Positions 55,007-64,000 are shown, counted from the stretch's first letter. The stretch is 64,000 nt of DNA from CAYLRY01 sp964386535 (GCA_964386535.1 CAYLRY010000001.1:62001-126000), one strand, 5' to 3'. Notes: generated by a model from the letters alone, not told the origin. Program-made: numbers and translations.

Positions 55007-56326
55007 TTAGCCAACGGGAGCCGGGGCTTTAGGCGGCCTTACGAAGCAAATGATAAGAGTGGCTGCCAGGGCCAGAGCAGCGAAAGTGGTAAAGGCGTTC
55101 ACATAATTCCCGGAATTATCATAAACCCAGCCGGCGTAAATGGGGGCCACCATGCCGAAGGGGGCCATCATGAACGTATTGATTCCAGAAATAGAACCGT
55201 AGGCTTTTCGACCGAAAAAGCGGCCTCTCATTAACACTGCGATGGTGGGAGCGGCGCCATTGCCCAATCCATAAAGCACCAGCAGGACGTAAATGGTAGC
55301 CATACTCGGCGCGATGAGAAAAGCACCGAGTCCCGCCGCCTGAAGGAAAAATGAAAGAGCCAGCATATACGGTAAAAAGGATTTTTTAACCCGGTCCGCT
55401 ATGGCTCCCGCCACCAGCCTGGAAGGGATGGTAGCAAAAAGCATCAGGCTCATCATACCGCCGGCTACCATGGCATCTATACCGCGGTCGGTCAGAAAGG
55501 GAATCAGGTGAAGATTGATTGCACCCTGTCCCATCCATTGAAAGGCATAAGCCGTCAAATACAGCCAGAAGGCGGAGGTCTTGAGGGCTTGTTTAAGAGT
55601 GAATTCAGTCTCCTGGAAATCAGAAGCATACTGGGCGCCCTGCCTGGCAACTTCAGCCTGTGAAGCCTCTCCGCTGATTTTAGCGCCGTCAGGCAGAAGA
55701 CCGTAAAATTCCGGACGTTTTTGTCTGACAAAGAACAGTATAAGCAGCAAGCTGGCAAAGGTCACTACGGCCCAGATGACGGAGGTCATGCGCCAGCCGT
55801 ATTGCTCAATCAACCAGGTAACCACAGGAACCACCAGTGCGCCGCCGACCCCGATAAAGGCGAACTTGATGCCGACGGCGATGCCCCGCTTGCGCATAAA
55901 CCAGTTGGTTAGAGTTTTATCGATAGGAATGGTCATGCTGATGTTAACGCCGGTGCCGATGGTGATGCCCCATACCAAAAAATAAGCCCAGGTGGACTGG
56001 ATAAAGTACATTAAAACCAGGCCGATGCCGATCATGCTGACCCCAGCGAACATGACCCATTTGGGCCCGAATTTGTCCACCAGCCAGCCGCTGAGCGGGG
56101 CTTCCAGCCCTCCCTCAAGTTTGCCGATGCTGGAGGCGGCTGAGGTGACCGTACGGCTGAAGTTCAGATCAGCGGAAAGGGGTTTAAAGATAGCGGAAAT
56201 ACCATAAGAATAGTAGCATAGGGCGGTAAGTTGCAGCATGCAGGTAGCAATTAAGGTATACCAGCCAAAGAAAATCCGGGGGACTTTCTTCTGGGTGTCT
56301 TTAATGTTGTCTGAGAGTGCGTTCAT
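55007..56326 (-). CDS. MFS transporter (OFA/monocarboxylate-like)
   Basis: A 439-aa, 12-helix major facilitator. The first-half loop LEGGLEAPLSGWLVDKFGPKWVM and RKRGIAVGIKFAFIGVGGALV fit the oxalate/formate antiporter and monocarboxylate group. ATG 56326 gives a normal N-terminus; the upstream in-frame extension to 56440 is probably untranslated. The substrate is likely a small organic anion. Confidence 0.88.
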   Translation of the reverse strand: MNALSDNIKDTQKKVPRIFFGWYTLIATCMLQLTALCYYSYGISAIFKPLSADLNFSRTVTSAASSIGKLEGGLEAPLSGWLVDKFGPKWVMFAGVSMIGIGLVLMYFIQSTWAYFLVWGITIGTGVNISMTIPIDKTLTNWFMRKRGIAVGIKFAFIGVGGALVVPVVTWLIEQYGWRMTSVIWAVVTFASLLLILFFVRQKRPEFYGLLPDGAKISGEASQAEVARQGAQYASDFQETEFTLKQALKTSAFWLYLTAYAFQWMGQGAINLHLIPFLTDRGIDAMVAGGMMSLMLFATIPSRLVAGAIADRVKKSFLPYMLALSFFLQAAGLGAFLIAPSMATIYVLLVLYGLGNGAAPTIAVLMRGRFFGRKAYGSISGINTFMMAPFGMVAPIYAGWVYDNSGNYVNAFTTFAALALAATLIICFVRPPKAPAPVG

Positions 56327-56504
56327 AAAAAAACCTGTGTAATCAGTATACAGTGACCGGCAGATCGAGGGCAAGCTGCAGACTGCAGGAAACAGGATTA
56401 AAGAGAATCCCGCAAGAACGTGATTATGGAAAAAAGGCAATATATAAATTTTTTAGATGCGCCTGCAATATAATATAAGTAGTATACAGAAAAGGAGTAC
56501 CACC

Positions 56505-56723
56505 GTGGCCAAAAAAAATCCAAAAACTGAGAAAAGTAAGGATATCAAAAAACTCAAGGACGAAATGGTAGAGGGGAAAAACCCTGAAACAGTAGCTCAA
56601 ATATACCGTAAAGGCGATAAATATTATTGTGCTGAGTGTCATTCTGAGCTACCCATTCATCAAGCCTGTCCGACCTGTCATGTCCATATTGAATGGGACC
56701 GGGTTTTAATGGAGCAGAGGTAA
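56505..56723 (+). CDS. Zinc-ribbon hypothetical protein (72 aa)
   Basis: GTG 56505 lies just after AAAGGAG, so the longer frame from 56457 is unlikely. A lysine-rich start is followed by CAEC and CPTC pairs, 12 residues apart, a zinc-ribbon signature. No partner is obvious. Confidence 0.75.
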   Translation: MAKKNPKTEKSKDIKKLKDEMVEGKNPETVAQIYRKGDKYYCAECHSELPIHQACPTCHVHIEWDRVLMEQR

Positions 56724-56769
56724 GAATATTGGCCGTTAACTAAATAAACGCCTGATGCCGGTGTGGCTG

Positions 56770-57063
56770 CTATTTGCCAGCGTCAGTTTTCTTATCTGCG
56801 TGCGCTTCCACAGTACTTTGCAGGCTTTTTAACCATTTATCGTCATCCTCCAGCGCCTGACGAATCCTGATTTTTATTTTATCCACCAGTTCAGGGTCGT
56901 CATCCATTTTCTGGAGCAGCCGGGGCAACATGGGTTTTCCCATATTGATCACACACCTAGTCATAAAGTCATTTTTGGCCTCTGAGGCCAGCATCTGTTC
57001 AACCAGTTCATTCAACAAACTAATTAACGGACGCTTGAATTTAATCTGATCCTGCCGGTTCAC
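56770..57063 (-). CDS. Helical hypothetical protein (97 aa)
   Basis: A small charged protein that is almost wholly alpha-helical (ISLLNELVEQMLASEAKND… LLQKMDDDPELVDKIKIRI). GTG 57063 follows GAGGGAAG. No family is recognised, and there is no signal or membrane segment. Confidence 0.65.
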   Translation of the reverse strand: MNRQDQIKFKRPLISLLNELVEQMLASEAKNDFMTRCVINMGKPMLPRLLQKMDDDPELVDKIKIRIRQALEDDDKWLKSLQSTVEAHADKKTDAGK

Positions 57064-57268
57064 TTTATCTTCCCTCTTTCCTGTTATGATTATATTCTAT
57101 CCTGACATAAGGAAGGGTAGCCAGTCAAAAAAAGAAGATCAAATCTCAAAAATCAAAAACGAAGATGACAGTTAAAAACAGCTTAAAAGACGGACGGCTG
57201 TAATGCAGCGCCAAATTGGCGTATGATAGGCTTATCAGAACAAAGACAAAAATCACAGGAGGCAGAGG

Positions 57269-58591
57269 GTGGAGTTTAAAAAGTTGTTCGAGCCGATCAA
57301 AATCGGACCGGTAGAGATTAAGAACAGGATAGTAATGGCGCCTATGCTAACCCATATGGCCAATGCCGACGGCAGCGTCAGCGAAGAGGAGATATGTTAT
57401 TATGCGGCCAGGGCCAGGGGAGGAGCGGGTTTGATTATAACCGGGGTTTACCTGACCAGCAGGCGGGCCTGGGAACAGCAAGCCTCCAGGGCTGGCGCTC
57501 TGTATGACCGGGGGATTCACCTGACCGGAGCCTGTGAACTGGCAGAGACCATACATCAGGGCGGCGCCAAGGTTTTTATTCAGCTCAGTCCCGGCTGGGG
57601 CCGGCAGCAGGGTTACATCCGGACACCTCTGTATGCGGCCTCAGCAGGAATTCCCCTGGATGCCGGTCTGGTACTGGAAAACAGGGTGGAATCAGTCAAA
57701 CCCTTTATTAATACAGGGCCGCAGTTCAAATCCAGCTTTAGCAATATACCTGAAGAAATGACGGCAGCCGAAATTGGGAAAGAAATCAGGGATTTTATTG
57801 AAGCTACAGACCTGGCTGTGGTGGCCGGGTTTGACGGTGTTGAAGTCCATGCGCCGCACGGCTACCTGCTGCACCAGTTTCTTTCGCCCAGAACCAACAA
57901 GAGGAAAGATCAATACGGGGGCTCAGCCGAGAACCGCGCCAGGTTTTTAACTGAAATAATAAGCGGAGTCCGTAAAGAATTCGGGTCTGATCTGCCGGTG
58001 GGCGTGCGGCTGAGCAGCGCAGAGCATGTAGAGGGAGGTTTTATGCCGGAAGACATGCGAGGGTTTGCGGTATTGTGCCAAAAAGCCGGAGCAGATGTTA
58101 TTCACCTGTCCGACGGTTGCCAGGAGGCTTCACGCTATTTTTTCCCCGAGCAGGAAAATACCCATATACTGGAAGAGCAGGGCTGTAAATTAAAGCAAGC
58201 TATAAGCCTGCCGGTGATTTCCTTCAGCATCCATGATCCAGTTCTGGCTGAGGAAGCCATTGCCGGAGGGCAAACGGATATGATATCCGCCGGAAGGGCT
58301 TTTATGGCTGACCCGGAGTGGCCCAACAAGGTACGGGAGGGGCGCCTGAAAGAAATTGTACGGTGTCAGCGTGAGCATGCCTGCCAGACCTCCATTTTGC
58401 GCGGGAGCGGCATCCGCTGTATTATGAATCCCAATCTGGGCCGGGAGAGGTATATGCCGGAGTACTGGCCACAGAAGAGGACGGTGCGGATACCGGAGAC
58501 CCTGGCCAGGGTGCGCGGCATTACCCAGACACACATTGTGTCACCGGTGACTCATAATAGACTGAGGATGGTGGACCTCCCCACCGGGTGA
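57269..58591 (+). CDS. Old-yellow-enzyme family NADH:flavin oxidoreductase (FMN/FeS part)
   Basis: A 440-aa TIM-barrel flavoprotein. IKNRIVMAPMLTHMA at the N-terminus, GVEVHAPHGYLLHQFLSPRTNKR with the active-site His, and RADQYGG-like DQYGGSAENRARF are family hallmarks. A C-terminal cysteine set RCQREHACQ…IRCIMNP resembles the 4Fe-4S motif of 2,4-dienoyl-CoA reductase-type enzymes. The NAD-binding half of those enzymes is missing. GTG 57269 follows AGGAGG. It may act on unsaturated carboxylic or CoA compounds. Confidence 0.88.
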   Translation: MEFKKLFEPIKIGPVEIKNRIVMAPMLTHMANADGSVSEEEICYYAARARGGAGLIITGVYLTSRRAWEQQASRAGALYDRGIHLTGACELAETIHQGGAKVFIQLSPGWGRQQGYIRTPLYAASAGIPLDAGLVLENRVESVKPFINTGPQFKSSFSNIPEEMTAAEIGKEIRDFIEATDLAVVAGFDGVEVHAPHGYLLHQFLSPRTNKRKDQYGGSAENRARFLTEIISGVRKEFGSDLPVGVRLSSAEHVEGGFMPEDMRGFAVLCQKAGADVIHLSDGCQEASRYFFPEQENTHILEEQGCKLKQAISLPVISFSIHDPVLAEEAIAGGQTDMISAGRAFMADPEWPNKVREGRLKEIVRCQREHACQTSILRGSGIRCIMNPNLGRERYMPEYWPQKRTVRIPETLARVRGITQTHIVSPVTHNRLRMVDLPTG

Positions 58592-58619
58592 TCTTAAAAC
58601 CCTTTCGGATATAAGCGGT

Positions 58620-58651
58620 TTAACAATTCGTTAACAATTCTGTGATATGTT
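58620..58651 (+). promoter_or_regulatory. Minimal Pho-box promoter of the NEW3-like gene
   Basis: Two nearly identical repeats, TTAACAATTCG at 58620 and TTAACAATTCT at 58631, are followed by the extended -10 TGATATGTT at 58643-58651. Its hexamer starts at 58646, 15 nt after the last repeat. The spacing equals that of the five promoters in the pst region. The leader to ATG 58825 would be about 165 nt. Confidence 0.68.
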
Positions 58652-58824
58652 GGATAAAACCAGGGGGTAGGTTTTATACCAGGTTTTAATAAAAGGGTGT
58701 GCAGGTTAGCATGATAACCGGATTAAATGAAGGCAATTTACGGCGGCACTTTACGAAATATCCCGGGTTTACGTATAATAGGCGTAATACAGGGAAAAAT
58801 CTGACTTAATGGAGGCTTGATATA

Positions 58825-59781
58825 ATGATCAGGTCCCGGTTGATACGGACTTTACTTTCGATATTAATGGTCAGCGCCATAGCAAGCGGGGTGTTCGCAG
58901 GCCAGACAGCCGTGCTAGCGCAAGACACACCTACGCCCACAGTGGTTTCCAAACTCAGGCTGCAATGCCCCTACCCGGCGCTGGCGGCGCCGTCAGGCTA
59001 TCCGTTCAAATTCGAGGTGGATATCAAGCTGACCGGAACTACCAGCACACTTTTCAACCTATCCACCACCACGCTGGATGGCTGGAAAGTAACGATCACA
59101 GCAGCCACCACGGGCAAGGAAGTATCAGCCGTACAAATCACGCCTTATGATGATCCAACTTATCCTGTGACAGAGACCATTTATGTGACTCTGGCACCCT
59201 ATACCCAGGTGTACCCTGAGCCGGGTGATTACATCATTACCCTCAAAGTAACCTCGGATAAACTATCTGAAACCATGGACCTGAAAGGCACTGTGGTGCC
59301 GCAGTACAGTTTCATTCTGACCACAGAGACTCAAAATTTATATTATGTTAATGAGAACAGTTCACCCAGTATTTACGTGAGTGAAAAAGGCGATACCACC
59401 TTCTCCTTTAATGTAGTAAACAGGGGTTCAGCCACCATTAAAGATTTAAGCTTTTCAGCCGAGGCGCCAGCAGGCTGGAAAATAGTTTTTACTCCAGCTA
59501 CAGCCGATCCTCTGGGTTATAACATGATGCAGCAGATCTTTGCTACCATTACGCCGCCTTCAGGAGAGAACATTCCCGGCGACTATATGATGAAATTCAG
59601 GGCGGACAACGGACACATTTCATCAACCATGAATGTCAGGGTTATGGTGGGAGCAGCAGCCTTTCCGGCCTGGGCTATGATGATTATTATTGCGGTAATA
59701 ATAGTGGCGCTGGCCTTTGCTTACCAGCGTTTTTATAGTAAACCCAGGGCCAGAGCAGCCACGCCGGCAGCAGCCAAATAA
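58825..59781 (+). CDS. Secreted membrane-anchored NEW3/COG1470-like protein
   Basis: A 318-aa exported protein. The signal peptide is at about 1-32 (…AVLAQDT). Two beta-sandwich domains of the NPCBM-associated/NEW3 type contain LDGWKVTI, EPGDYIITLKVTSD, AGWKIVFTP and GENIPGDYMMKF. One transmembrane helix near 285-307 ends in a short basic tail. GGAGG lies upstream of ATG 58825. It is preceded by a Pho-like promoter, which links it to the phosphate island 35 kb away. The function is unknown; it may be a surface structural or enzyme-tethering protein. Confidence 0.82.
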   Translation: MIRSRLIRTLLSILMVSAIASGVFAGQTAVLAQDTPTPTVVSKLRLQCPYPALAAPSGYPFKFEVDIKLTGTTSTLFNLSTTTLDGWKVTITAATTGKEVSAVQITPYDDPTYPVTETIYVTLAPYTQVYPEPGDYIITLKVTSDKLSETMDLKGTVVPQYSFILTTETQNLYYVNENSSPSIYVSEKGDTTFSFNVVNRGSATIKDLSFSAEAPAGWKIVFTPATADPLGYNMMQQIFATITPPSGENIPGDYMMKFRADNGHISSTMNVRVMVGAAAFPAWAMMIIIAVIIVALAFAYQRFYSKPRARAATPAAAK

Positions 59782-59808
59782 GGCGTACCTGCTATCACAC
59801 CAGCGGGT

Positions 59809-60552
59809 TCAAGGAGCTTCTACGAGCCTGGAGCAGGAACTGGAGACCCTGAGATGCTGCTTTTGAGCCAGGATGGGATTAAAAACCGCCCGGCGTCCCA
59901 TGCAGGGTTCGCGTGAACAAAGCTGACAGGCTTCAAACTCCGTTTCAGTATAATAGAAGATGCCCGCACGTGATGCTCGGGGGACAAAGGCATACTTGGA
60001 GGTCAGGCTGAGGCCGATTTTTTCCTCCACACAACTCAGAAGATCAAGTAAAGGTTTTCGCTGCGCAGCCGGCCAGGCCTGAAAGTCGCCTGGACTCAGC
60101 AACCAAAGATAGTCCAGACCATATTGCCGGGTGAGGTGATCCTGGAGATGATTGACGCCGGCATCCAGGGCGGAATTTATAATGGTCTCCAGGCAATAAC
60201 CGCCGGCAGCGCTGGTTTGAGACGAACTAAGCTGGTCAATCTCAGGACCGCAGGTAAGGGCAAAGGGAAAGACCCTTTCCGCCCGTGCCAGGTTAATTCG
60301 CAGCAAAACGCTATCAAAGCGAACGCCATCAATCTCCACCGAATCGTGTGAACTACCGCTGATCCGGCAGGCGCGGTAAACAGCCCTGAGCCGGATTAAG
60401 GGGAGGGCGCGCTCTAGCATTTCAGATAAAAGCTTCTTAATGTGAGACTTCTGGAGGTGAAAGGCGAGCCGCCTCTCCAGCGCTGGGATATCAGGAGCAA
60501 AGGGAAAGGGGTCAAGTCCCTGGCATTTTACCTCTGGTGGTGTTTCTATCAA
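59809..60552 (-). CDS. B12-dependent methionine synthase activation-domain protein
   Basis: A 247-aa protein resembling the stand-alone activation (AdoMet-binding) region of MetH. Segments are LSPGDFQAWPAAQRKPL, LLSCVEEKIGLSLT and ASRAGIFYY, followed by a CQLC…CMGRRA cysteine cluster. In the family it reactivates oxidised corrinoid. It should serve a corrinoid methyltransferase encoded elsewhere. A TTG start has a GAGG site. Confidence 0.82.
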   Translation of the reverse strand: MIETPPEVKCQGLDPFPFAPDIPALERRLAFHLQKSHIKKLLSEMLERALPLIRLRAVYRACRISGSSHDSVEIDGVRFDSVLLRINLARAERVFPFALTCGPEIDQLSSSQTSAAGGYCLETIINSALDAGVNHLQDHLTRQYGLDYLWLLSPGDFQAWPAAQRKPLLDLLSCVEEKIGLSLTSKYAFVPRASRAGIFYYTETEFEACQLCSREPCMGRRAVFNPILAQKQHLRVSSSCSRLVEAP

Positions 60553-60666
60553 CTGAACCTACCTCAGCCGGACAAATCGGTAAATCTATACTCTGATGCT
60601 TAAATTCTATACAAAATCCAAACATGGGGAATTTCCCCCGGTCAGGAAGGATCAAGTTGACAGGCT

Positions 60667-62043
60667 CTAATCCCGGCCGGTCTTGAGGGCTACCAGCGTC
60701 ATATCATCAAACTGGGGCTGGCCCAGGGTGAAGGCCATAATATCGCTTTTGATCTTTTGAACCAGCCCGTCAGCAGAAAGATGGCTATTCTGCTCAATCA
60801 CCTTTATCAGACGTTCTACGCCGAATTGTTCATCTTTACTGTTAATAGCCTCCGTTACGCCGTCTGTATAGAAGATTATGGTATCATCTTCAGCCAGGGT
60901 TAACTCAACTTCCTGCAAACAGATATCCTCCATTACTCCCAGGGCCAAACCTTTAGCGCTCAGGACCTTAATACTGCGGCCTCTGGCAGTAAAAAGGATG
61001 GGGGGATTATGGCCGGCATTGACGTAATTGAGTTTTTTACATTCCAGGTCCAGGGTAGCATAAAACAGGGTGATGAACATACCGGAATCTGGGGAATCCT
61101 GTGAAATCAGGTTATTAGCGGTACAGATGGCTTCGCAGGCAGTTTTGTTGGCCACCACAGTAGAACGGACGCAGGTGCGGGAAAGGGCCATAAACAGGGC
61201 AGCCGGGAAGCCTTTACCTGAGACATCCGCAATAACCAGTCCCCATTTGTTTTTAGAGACAGGGATAAAATCATAGTAATCGCCGCCCACTTCCAGGGCC
61301 GGCAGGCTGAAGGCAGCCATGTCAAAGCCTTTGAGCTGGGGGGTGGAATCCGGCAGCATGCTGAGCTGGATCTGGCGGGCCGCTTCCAGTTCAAATTTCT
61401 TTTTTTCGAGCTCCTGGCGGTATTTCTCCTTTTCAGCGGCTGTCTTCTTTTCCATGACCAGGTTGCGGATGATAAAGGTGAAAATGCCAGCCCCGGCGGC
61501 ATTGGCAATAACCATGGGCAGGATAACGCTTTCAACAACAGCCAGAGCGTCTTCGTAAGGCCGGGCGATCAGGAGGGTCAGTCCCATATGCAGGAGCTCC
61601 ATGCAGGCTGAGATAAGCGCAACCTGCCAGATTTTAGGGAAGGAGTTTTTCCGCAGGATAAAGAATATACCGCCTACCAGCCCGGCGATAACGGTGGCCA
61701 GCGAGCAGGGCACTGCCACAAAACCGCCGGCAAAATAACGCTGAAGGCCGCCGATAAGGCCCGCGCCTACACCGATGACAGGGCCTCCGAAGATGCCGGC
61801 GATCATGGGCCCCAGGTCACGGATATTGGCAATGGCTCCGGAGGGCAGGGCAATACCCCCGTAGGTGCCGAAGATAGACAGAATACCGAAGAACAGGATG
61901 CTGATAGCCACGTTTTTATAGGTATAATGCCTGTCCAGAACCTCAGCAAAGAACCTGGTGCGGGTGATCAGATAAGCAAAAACGATAACGACGCTGGCGG
62001 TTTTTACCAGGTCGATCAAGAGGGTCTGAATTGAGACGGTCAT
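60667..62043 (-). CDS. 5TM-LYT membrane protein with SpoIIE/PP2C-type phosphatase
   Basis: A 458-aa protein. About six hydrophobic segments (1-195) form a LytS-type 5TMR region with NIRDLGPMIAGIFGGPVIGVGAG. A coiled coil (about 198-225) leads to a SpoIIE-type serine phosphatase (about 240-455) with EVGGDYYDF, IADVSGKG and DDTIIFYTDGVTEA. It probably dephosphorylates an anti-sigma-antagonist or similar partner. GGAAGGAG precedes ATG 62043. No anti-sigma gene is nearby. Confidence 0.92.
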   Translation of the reverse strand: MTVSIQTLLIDLVKTASVVIVFAYLITRTRFFAEVLDRHYTYKNVAISILFFGILSIFGTYGGIALPSGAIANIRDLGPMIAGIFGGPVIGVGAGLIGGLQRYFAGGFVAVPCSLATVIAGLVGGIFFILRKNSFPKIWQVALISACMELLHMGLTLLIARPYEDALAVVESVILPMVIANAAGAGIFTFIIRNLVMEKKTAAEKEKYRQELEKKKFELEAARQIQLSMLPDSTPQLKGFDMAAFSLPALEVGGDYYDFIPVSKNKWGLVIADVSGKGFPAALFMALSRTCVRSTVVANKTACEAICTANNLISQDSPDSGMFITLFYATLDLECKKLNYVNAGHNPPILFTARGRSIKVLSAKGLALGVMEDICLQEVELTLAEDDTIIFYTDGVTEAINSKDEQFGVERLIKVIEQNSHLSADGLVQKIKSDIMAFTLGQPQFDDMTLVALKTGRD

Positions 62044-62175
62044 AGGGACTCCTTCCAGGGTGAGGCTCGTGGAGCGATAGCTTTACAATAATGCTAAGAA
62101 GGCAGGATGTCAATAAGCTTGGAACAGAGAAAAGTGTGAGTCTGACTCTATGATGAACGGGCAGCCTGAACAGTC

Positions 62176-63729
62176 TCAACTCTGCCGCAGTTTGTGCCGC
62201 TGAAGCTTGCCGGTAACCGTGCGCGGCATTTCCCGGATAAACTCGATGGTGCGCGGTGCTTTGAAGTGGGCCAGACGGTCGCGCACATGGTTAATCAGTT
62301 CCTGCTCCAGGCCGGGAGAAGCAGAGAAACCGGGATTCAGCACTACGAAAGCCTTGATTTTAAGCAGTCCGGATGAATCAGGGCTGCCTGTAGCGCCGCA
62401 TTCGGAGACTGCCGGGTGCTCCAGCAGTGCATCCTCAATTTCAAGGGGGGAAGTCCACTGTCCGCTTATCTTGAGCATATCATCAGCGCGGCTTTGATAC
62501 CAGTAATAACCGTCTTCATCCTGATAAAAGAGGTCGCCGGTATTAAACCATTCTCCCTGGAAGACCTCTTTACTTTTTTCGTGTTTATGCCAGTACATGG
62601 AGGCCACACCGTCATTTTTAATCCAGAGGCTGCCTGTTTCTCCCCTGGCCACCTCCTCTCCTGACTCATTTTTCAACCTGCCCTCAAAACCGGGGAGGAG
62701 TTTTCCGGCGCTGCCGGGTTTTATTTGTTCCGGACGGGAGGAGAGATAGAGGCCGCCGGCATCTGTGCTGCCTACTGAGTTGACAATATCCAGGCCGAAC
62801 CTGGCTTTCCAGCGCAACTGAATATCTTTTGGAAGGGCCTCACCGGCTGAGATGCATAGACGGATTGAGGAAAGGTCAAAACGGCTGCCCGCAGAATCAG
62901 CCTCTTTCAACATGGCGTTATAGAAGGTGGGCACACTGAAAAACAGGCCTGGACGGTATTTTTCTATTATCTGGAATACTGTGGGAGGGGTTGACCAATC
63001 CGGATGCAGGACCACCGCTGCCCCGTAGATCAAAGGCAATTCCAGGGAGTGGTTACGGCCGTAGGTGAAAAAGATCTTGGAGGTGACAAAAACAAGGTCA
63101 TTTTCCGTCATCCGGAAGACTTCTTCACTGACAGGCAGCATGCAATACAACAAATCATGGTGCAGATGGACCACGCCCTTGGGCCGGCCGGTGGTGCCGG
63201 AGGTGTACATCCAGTAAGCCATATCATCCCGGGAGGTACGGGCAGGCGTTAAGATGGAAGAGGAGGATGAAATGATTTTTTCAAAATTCAGGGTGCCGGG
63301 GATGTCTGTACCGACCGCTATAATATGCCGCAGGTAGGGCAGTTCGTCTTTTAGAGCCAGTATTCTGGGAACAATATTTTCCGAGGCGACCAGTACTTTA
63401 GCCCGGCTGTCATTTAGAAAATAGGCATAGTCCTTGTTAGAAGCCAGAGTATTGACAGGGACAGGAACAGCCCCGGTCTTCATGGCCCCGAGATAGCTAT
63501 AAAACAGCTCAGGGCAGTCCGGCAGGACCAGCATGACCCGGTTTTCCATTTCTACCCCCAGATCTCTAAGGGCATTCCCGGTACGGTTTACCTGTGAGAC
63601 AAGCTCACCGTAGCTTATTTTCCGGCCGCCGTAATAAATAGCTGTTTTTTCCGCCCTGCCTTCACGGAGGTGCCGGTCAGTCATGAATTCCGCCTGATTA
63701 AAATATTCCGGGATGTTCATCATCTGCAT
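62176..63729 (-). CDS. Benzoate-CoA-ligase-family acyl-CoA synthetase
   Basis: A 517-aa AMP-forming ligase. The phosphate loop is YTSGTTGRPKGVVH, the A5 motif is NSVGSTDAGG (Asp where many have Glu), A7 is WFNTGDLFYQDEDGYYWYQSRADDMLKISG, and the C-terminal lysine is in TVTGKLQRHKLR. The overall pattern matches the benzoate-CoA ligase group that activates aromatic or related acids. GAGG lies upstream of ATG 63729. The exact substrate is uncertain. Confidence 0.88.
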   Translation of the reverse strand: MQMMNIPEYFNQAEFMTDRHLREGRAEKTAIYYGGRKISYGELVSQVNRTGNALRDLGVEMENRVMLVLPDCPELFYSYLGAMKTGAVPVPVNTLASNKDYAYFLNDSRAKVLVASENIVPRILALKDELPYLRHIIAVGTDIPGTLNFEKIISSSSSILTPARTSRDDMAYWMYTSGTTGRPKGVVHLHHDLLYCMLPVSEEVFRMTENDLVFVTSKIFFTYGRNHSLELPLIYGAAVVLHPDWSTPPTVFQIIEKYRPGLFFSVPTFYNAMLKEADSAGSRFDLSSIRLCISAGEALPKDIQLRWKARFGLDIVNSVGSTDAGGLYLSSRPEQIKPGSAGKLLPGFEGRLKNESGEEVARGETGSLWIKNDGVASMYWHKHEKSKEVFQGEWFNTGDLFYQDEDGYYWYQSRADDMLKISGQWTSPLEIEDALLEHPAVSECGATGSPDSSGLLKIKAFVVLNPGFSASPGLEQELINHVRDRLAHFKAPRTIEFIREMPRTVTGKLQRHKLRQS

Positions 63730-63920
63730 TTTATATCTACCTCGTTTATCATTAACGGTAAAAAAGCAAGATATGAGGCTTCTGAATGATAAGTCAGGTG
63801 GAAATAAAGGACTTATATAATTGTATAGACATTAGTCTATATTATCATATCTTTCTGGTATTTCAATACCTTTTTGCCCTGACTTTATTCGCCAGCAAAT
63901 GGTTTCAAACAGGTATTAAG

Positions 63921-64000
63921 TTACTGCACCAATTTAATGAAATTACACGGATCGATCAGCCTGATCTGGTAGTAAGAGGCGCGCAGACCAAATTCACCAT
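63921..64000 (-). CDS. C-terminus of an unidentified gene cut by window edge
   Basis: An open minus-strand frame enters from the right edge and ends at TAA 63923-63921. The visible residues read GEFGLRASYYQIRLIDPCNF and then IKLVQ, which looks like a real protein end. The other two frames stop quickly. The family is not identified. Confidence 0.5.
   Translation of the reverse strand, partial: GEFGLRASYYQIRLIDPCNFIKLVQ

Noticed and set aside
1..64000. tRNA, rRNA, CRISPR arrays, insertion sequences, prophage
   Set aside because: Looked for cloverleaf-like runs, regularly spaced repeats, transposase motifs and phage genes; none seen by eye.

Overview
The window is bacterial chromosome, probably from a draft or metagenome assembly, since it holds one 100-N gap. 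The best guess is an anaerobic, Gram-positive-type (monoderm) bacterium, perhaps Chloroflexota of the Dehalococcoidia type. The hints are lipoproteins and membrane-anchored surface proteins with no outer-membrane genes, cohesin, dockerin and IPT/TIG modules, a B12-dependent methionine synthase reactivation-type protein, a benzoate-CoA-ligase-type enzyme, a probable selenoprotein and strong AGGAGG ribosome binding sites. The taxonomy is inference. I see no tRNA, rRNA, CRISPR array or insertion sequence.

Region 1 (1-23600) is a phosphate-starvation island. At the left edge a minus-strand response regulator begins. It is divergent from a HAD phosphatase operon. A roughly 15 kb plus-strand operon follows: a PstS phosphate-binding protein carrying a C-terminal dockerin; large secreted proteins with cohesin and TIG modules; a cohesin lipoprotein; a divergent PstS-like lipoprotein; PstC, PstA and PstB; and a membrane-anchored coiled-coil protein. 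Three small minus-strand genes come next, then a MgsA-like gene and a second, conventional pstS-pstC-pstA-pstB set. phoU is not in the window. Five promoters in this region, and one more at 58.6 kb, share one architecture: TTAA-type repeats every 11 bp, with the -10 hexamer starting exactly 15 nt after the start of the last repeat. I read these as Pho boxes. The working model is that phosphate starvation induces a cell-surface assembly in which dockerin-tagged PstS docks onto cohesin proteins and feeds a dedicated Pst transporter.

Region 2 (23900-43900) is mixed: a secreted alpha/beta hydrolase, a site-2-protease homologue that has lost its zinc motif, a flavodoxin, DegV, a photolyase-Rieske-ArsC-like cluster (the ArsC-like gene has an in-frame TGA exactly at its first catalytic cysteine, so it is probably a selenoprotein), threonine aldolase, a SNF2 helicase with a partner gene, a PQQ-type beta-propeller, a GntR regulator with a frameshifted membrane protein, an orphan dockerin, an AEC transporter, CTP synthase and Rho.

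Region 3 (44000-64000) holds a TIG-like surface protein, EF-P with its EpmA-type modifying enzyme, cyclophilin, a PEP-carboxykinase-like protein, a four-PAS histidine kinase with a stand-alone receiver, phosphofructokinase, a cupin, an MFS transporter, an old-yellow-enzyme-type flavoprotein, a Pho-box-preceded secreted NEW3-like protein, a methionine synthase activation-type protein, a SpoIIE-type phosphatase, a benzoate-CoA-ligase-type enzyme, and the C-terminus of one more gene cut by the right edge.
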